A stretch of DNA of 64,000 bases, taken from positions 22,108,928 to 22,172,927 of the forward strand of contig NC_058138.1 in assembly GCF_011075055.1 (NCBI RefSeq). The letters are read 5' to 3'. The notes below the pieces were generated by a model. That model worked only from the letters and a program-made list of their open reading frames with translations, did not search any database and was not told the origin of the DNA. Shown here piece by piece: positions 59,441 through 64,000 of the stretch (the stretch's first letter is position 1; every line of letters starts with the position of its first letter). The position numbers were made by a program, and so were the translations under genes. Origin of the DNA: Mangifera indica (Eukaryota > Streptophyta > Magnoliopsida > Sapindales > Anacardiaceae).

Positions 59441-59627
59441 TCTCCAAAAGCCTAGCATGAGGAGCAGAAAGAAACGTGTAGCCAAAGACAACTTGCCAAT
59501 TTATTCATGTAATTCACAGTCATCTTCTGGATTTTATGTAAACATGTATGAATATAAAGAGTCGATCGGCAAGTCATCCTTGGCTGCACGATACTTTCTA
59601 AGCCTACATGTAAGGCTGTTGGAGAGT
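59441..59627 (-). ncRNA. MIR169: MIR169 primary hairpin
   Basis: On the minus strand the 5' arm contains CAGCCAAGGATGACTTGCCG followed by A (59586 down to 59566), identical to canonical miR169. The 3' arm contains GGCAAGTTGTCTTTGGCTAC plus A (59497 down to 59477), which pairs with it as the star strand. The loop between is 68 bases, normal for plant MIR169. Lower-stem pairing is visible (CTCCAA and AGCCT at the 5' end with AGGCTTTTGGAG at the 3' end, AGAAAG with CTTTCT). miR169 is known to direct cleavage of NF-YA (HAP2) mRNAs in drought, nitrogen and flowering responses. The open frames overlapping the hairpin on both strands are not supported as proteins. Confidence 0.95.
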
Positions 59628-59710
59628 TGCTAATTAACATCTTGCACAGAGAGAGATAAAGATGATGAAGAAGAAGGAAGGGCGATGGAAGAAAGAGTAA
59701 ATGAGGCATG

Positions 59711-59719
59711 CTTATATAG
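59711..59719 (-). promoter_or_regulatory. Probable TATA box of MIR169
   Basis: CTATATAAG on the minus strand, about 85 bases upstream of the hairpin, followed by a C/T-rich stretch where transcription could begin (about 59685). Confidence 0.6.
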
Positions 59720-59818
59720 AAATGAGAGGGGGACAGAGGCAAGGCAACGAACAACCATAGGGTTGCAAAATTTGATAATAAAAACAATTAATGCGTTATC
59801 TTGTATCGAGGGTAGAGG

Positions 59819-59842
59819 TGATATGATATGATATGATATGAT
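59819..59842. repeat. (GATAT)n microsatellite
   Basis: Four to five GATAT units, read directly, in the MIR169 upstream region. Confidence 0.8.
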
Positions 59843-62646
59843 GACGAGGACAGCTCTACAAGCATATGTGAACTTTGGCCCAGCAGAATAAAGTGGTGAT
59901 ACGATAAGGTCCCTTCAATCAGCCCCATAACTCGCATTCTTAAAAAAATAAATAAATAAATACTAATAATTTAAGCAAAACCATATTACGTATATAATAG
60001 CAATTTGACATTACATGTGACTTCTAGTAATAAAGAGAAATATGTATGTATAAGACTATGTTAGTAAAAAATAAATATAAAGTTGTGATTCAATTGTTTA
60101 AAAATTTATATCCATAATTATATTATTTATATATATCTATTAAGTATGTTCAATAGAAGTGTCTTTAAAAAGACTTTTTGTGCCTCTAAGATCTTTTATT
60201 AGGAAAGATTCCTCTACCTTTATTTGATCTTGAATATTTATATAATAGAAGATAGGCTACATTCACAGGTTACATTCAAATTTTAAATTATTTATAATAT
60301 CAATTGTCCATTGTTGTTTTTAGGTAAAAGATTTTTACTAACATGATAAGGTTAATCTTCATGTAAATTATTTTGGGTTGTTATCCCTGTAATTTGTTAT
60401 TTCAAAGTAATTTATTATATTTTATTAGTGTGTTGGATGAGTTTGGTCAAAACAAAAAGTTTTATTTTACCCTATAACAAAAAAGAGTATAATATAAATA
60501 TCATACGGCTTTCAGAATTTTAACACTAATTTCATTGCCATCTAAGGCAGTCACATATAGAAAAACTTTTCTTTTAAAATTTTATATGTTTAGAGTAACT
60601 CAAAGTTGGAATTTGATTTATGAAAATGCATATTCATGCAAAATGGGAAGTGGGGTTGCCGGTTGCGGCTTCAACTTGTAGATCATGAAATATACTGAAG
60701 GGTCAGTTTCAAGCATTAAAGTAGATAAATCATAAAATTAATAATGTAATAATTAATCTAAGAGATGGGGTGGGGGCATAAGGAGCTAGCCGCAGTGCAG
60801 TGAAGTTTCTGCCAAAAAAAAAAAAATGTTGATTCTAGGGAAGTGAGATGAGGAGGGTCTCGTAAATCAATGCCTGCTTCGCACTCAATACAATAATAAT
60901 ATATACAGAATCCTGATTCCTTTCTTTCCCTTCAGGTTCATGTTCCCTTCCTTGGTTTGCAAAAAAGACACACTGCTCTCTACCCTTTATCATCTCCATT
61001 GTTTCTAGCTCCCTCTCTTTCTATCTTATAATTCTCACCCAATGCATGCATTGACAATCTTGACTCATGAATTAGCTCTAAATTTTATTAAACAATGAGG
61101 GTTAGTGACATCAATCATCGGCAATGAAGATGGATGGCCAGCTCCATCTTATCCTGTAATGGGTTCTGCGTAACTGTCGAAGATATGGGTAGAGACCGCA
61201 GCAGGAGGAGCAGAATAGAGCAGAGATAGGCAAAGAGATGCGTAGCCCTAGCCCTAGTTTTTACAGAAAAAAAAAATGCAGCAACAGTGAAGACAAGAGC
61301 TAGTAGGTGGCGGAATCATGAGAAAAAGTTGCAAACAGCCAAATGATTTCAATTTTCAATTATTATACACTTTTATGAAGGGTTTCTATATGGCTGGATA
61401 GTCGGTTTGAAGGATAAGATGTCGGCTAAGGCATTTGCGAGATTTTATGGTAAAAGAAATGGCATATATTTATTTACAAGTTACCAGTATTGAGAAATCA
61501 ATCTGTGCATCTTTATGTGTATGAAAGACAATAAGAAAATACCAAATTCATTATATATAAGTGGGTCAGAAAATATTTCTTTAAAAATTATGTAATTTAG
61601 AAAAGAAAGATTCTTGGTGGCCCTAATTGGTACCGAGAAAGTAAATCTTTTACATTCCAGATTTATATGGAAATTAATCCAATAATAGTGCATCATATTT
61701 CTTCTGTACATTATATCTTCTCCTTCCTTTCCTGAACTATAAAAACTCCAAATTCTAAGAGAAAATCACTGCATAAGAGGTCATGTTTTCAACATTAAGA
61801 TGTTGCTTTTCTTTTTGTCCTTTTTGTTCGGCCATGTGATTAAGTTAAGATTGTGATTTTTCACTAATTTCCAAATAAACCCGTGAAAATAAAAAGAATA
61901 TATGCCCTTTTACAATTCTTCAAGATTGTGGGTGGTTAATTTTGCATAATTTGAAATTTCCGTTTTTCTATTCTAAGTCTTAATATTCTTTTTTCAAAAA
62001 ATCCTATCCAAAAATTACATCAAGTGAGATAAATTTAAAGTCCAATAATCAATCTTACCATCATTAAATAAAATAAGTTAAAAGTTACATATTATTATAA
62101 AAAGAATTTAAATTTATATTTTTATTCAAATTACTTATTGCTCAAATTACCCATAATTAACTATTCTTAATATTCTTTCGGAGAGGACACAACCAATGCT
62201 GGAGTCTTGATAGGGTAAAGTAAAGAAATGATATCACAAGAATGTTGAAGATGTGTTTAATACTTTGATACAATGTGACTGTCATTTCCAGTAACAGTTA
62301 GGCTAAAGCTAAAATCGGGGATATTTTTAATTGCCACTTCTTCTTGCTAGTTCTTATAACAATTATCCATGGCTGTTCTTGAAACTTGGAATTATTCTTC
62401 TTCATTTACCCTGAAAGGAAAGTTATCACCGTTTCCGCTTCAACTTGTTCTATTTTTGTTATTTTATGACATTGATTTGTTGATCTTACCAGACATTTAT
62501 GTTGTTTTCAGTCTCTATAGATGTCGACCTGTGGAATAAATTCAAGTTTGAAAATTTGGGTGATAATTCAATCTGAAAGGAAACTTTGGATGATAATTCA
62601 ATCTGAGCAATAAATTCAAGTCACATTAATTTCATTTAAAAAAAAA
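59843..62646. other. Intergenic sequence, no gene recognised
   Basis: AT-rich. About 60740-61320 is less AT-rich and begins with a G-rich stretch, followed by pyrimidine-rich lines, and might be part of a non-coding transcript. The minus frame at 61481-61711 has no recognisable features. Confidence 0.4.
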
Positions 62647-63453
62647 GGCTAAATGACTATTTCTTACCCAAAGTTTGATGCAAACTCAACTTTTCATCTA
62701 TTAACTATCAAAAATCCAAATAATCATCTGTCTGTTAAATTTCACTGTTATTATCAAGAATAAAATTGTTATTTAACAAAATTATCAGAGGTAAAATTAT
62801 TATTTAACAAAAAAATTTAAAAAAAAAACTAAAAATTTATCATATTTCTTCCATAAGTTTAAAAATATAACAAATACCCATCACCCAAAGTTTGAAAAAT
62901 GAACACTCCCCCTAGGGTCTTTCCAACCACCATTGTTGGCATTCGATAATAGCAACGGTCGCATTCTCTCTCTCTTTTGGCTTCTCTCTCTCTCCTATTC
63001 TATTCCTAGCCATCACTAACTCAAGAAAGTAGCCAATGAAGAACTATTTTTGTATTCGGTGAAGACATGATTCATCTTCGTCAAGACACTAATGATTTGT
63101 TTTCGTCCGTTGACAATAGTAAAAAATGAAGCACGACTGAGAGAGAAGCTAGGAGAGAGGGGGAATGCCACTGTCACCGCCATCTCTGGTCATCAGTAGT
63201 GTGCTAGAAAAACCTTAAGGGAGAAACAAAGTTTTTCAAACTTTAAGTGAGAAAAATTTGTTAGTTTTTAAACTTGAGAGGTGGAAATATGATAAATTTT
63301 TAGTTTTTTTTTTAAATATTTTTGTTAAATAATATTTTACCCCTGATAGTTATAACGAAATTTAACAGATCGGTAAATGTTTTGATTTTTTATAATTAAT
63401 AAATGAAGAATTAAATTTGCATAAAACCTTAAGTGCGAAATAGTCCTTTGGCC
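62647..63453. mobile_element. Mutator-like TIR element, same family as 52174 and 53532
   Basis: 807 bp starting GGCTAAATGACTATTTCTTA and ending, on the other strand, GGCCAAAGGACTATTTCGCA. It lies in A-rich flanks, so the target duplication is ambiguous. The interior has GAAGA/TCTTC words (63040-63110) and CTCTCTCTC runs. Shows that the family is not confined to the array. Confidence 0.78.
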
Positions 63454-64000
63454 TTGAAAAAAAAAAGAAAACCAGACAATTCTGCCGGGATGGCTTTCTT
63501 TATTTTCTAAGATGGCCCATTTAATTGAGTCTGGACTGCAATTTTAGGCCCAATAGCCATTCGTTGGGAAATCAGTATAAATGAATCCTAATGATAACAT
63601 TTAAAATAAATTTCTTTTGAATTTAATTATTCACCATCTTAAATTATGTCCCCTTTGATAAAATTTTGACTAGAAAAACATAAGGAAGAGTTAGTGAATT
63701 TGCTTAATCATAACAAATATCAAGATTAATAATACGTAAAATAAATATCAATAAAAAAAGAGATCAAATACAATTTTTCACAAGTCTAAACTAATGATAT
63801 TTCGAACTCCTCAACAATCTCTACAATGTCTTCACATATTTATTTATCCCATGAGTTAATAGGTTAAGGGAAATACAAAATTCTGATCAAGAGATAAATA
63901 CCTAGAATTACAAATTTTTTTTATATAATTACATATCTGTAATGACAAGTTTTCTTATAAAAAAAAAATAGCATTATGACAAATATCATTAAAACTTAAA
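63454..64000. other. AT-rich end of window
   Basis: No coding frame, RNA gene or clear repeat is seen. Confidence 0.4.

Noticed and set aside
59436..59787. Small protein genes on both strands over the MIR169 hairpin
   Set aside because: They coincide with the miRNA hairpin and show no protein family features.

Overview
The window is nuclear DNA from a flowering plant, almost certainly a eudicot. The evidence is AT-rich intergenic sequence, GT-AG introns, a NAC transcription factor, a PLS-class PPR gene, chloroplast-targeted proteins, a MIR169 precursor and dense small transposons. The species cannot be named from the sequence alone.

Positions 1-23000 hold ordinary single-copy genes. They are a three-exon NAC gene (1676-3266, +), a stranded first exon of the minor-spliceosome gene U11/U12-65K (8220-8407, +), an intronless mitochondrial PPR gene (9858-11363, +), a plastid aromatic-amino-acid-permease-like gene (13189-14751, -), a four-exon chloroplast ACHT-type thioredoxin (16435-17921, +), a Copia retrotransposon scrap (about 19388-19870) and a five-exon Pur-alpha-like gene (20135-22490, -).

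Positions 23000-59250 hold a tandem array of receptor-kinase genes on the minus strand. Each gene joins a legume (L-type) lectin ectodomain, encoded in exon 1, to a transmembrane exon and a kinase whose exon structure and motifs are those of S-domain/cysteine-rich (SD1/DLSV-type) receptor kinases. Splicing can be traced through seven exons in each. Copies A (23815-26700), B (29066-32249), C (33911-36714) and F (49886-57151) read through intact. Copy D (41546-44410) is broken by two single-base indels and copy E (44809-47128) is a relic. Copy F looks like two gene fragments until a 4.7 kb intron 1 packed with nested transposons is recognised.

The array unit is an inverted pair. Opposite every minus-strand gene lie decayed plus-strand lectin and kinase exons of a sister gene. 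The unit has also carried along a tRNA-Ala(AGC) gene (one nearly intact copy, two wrecks, two stubs), a duplicated 5' half of the Pur-alpha-like gene (39788-40288) and a duplicated 5' end plus promoter of the permease (47960-48830).

A family of Mutator-like terminal-inverted-repeat elements with about 9-bp target duplications (52174, 53532, 54453, 62647, probably 36930), a hAT-type MITE, a Harbinger-like MITE, a TRIM element and a near-perfect 380-bp palindrome explain most of the remaining structure. Past the array, positions 59441-59627 (-) fold as a MIR169 hairpin with clear mature and star sequences. From there to 64000 no protein gene is visible.
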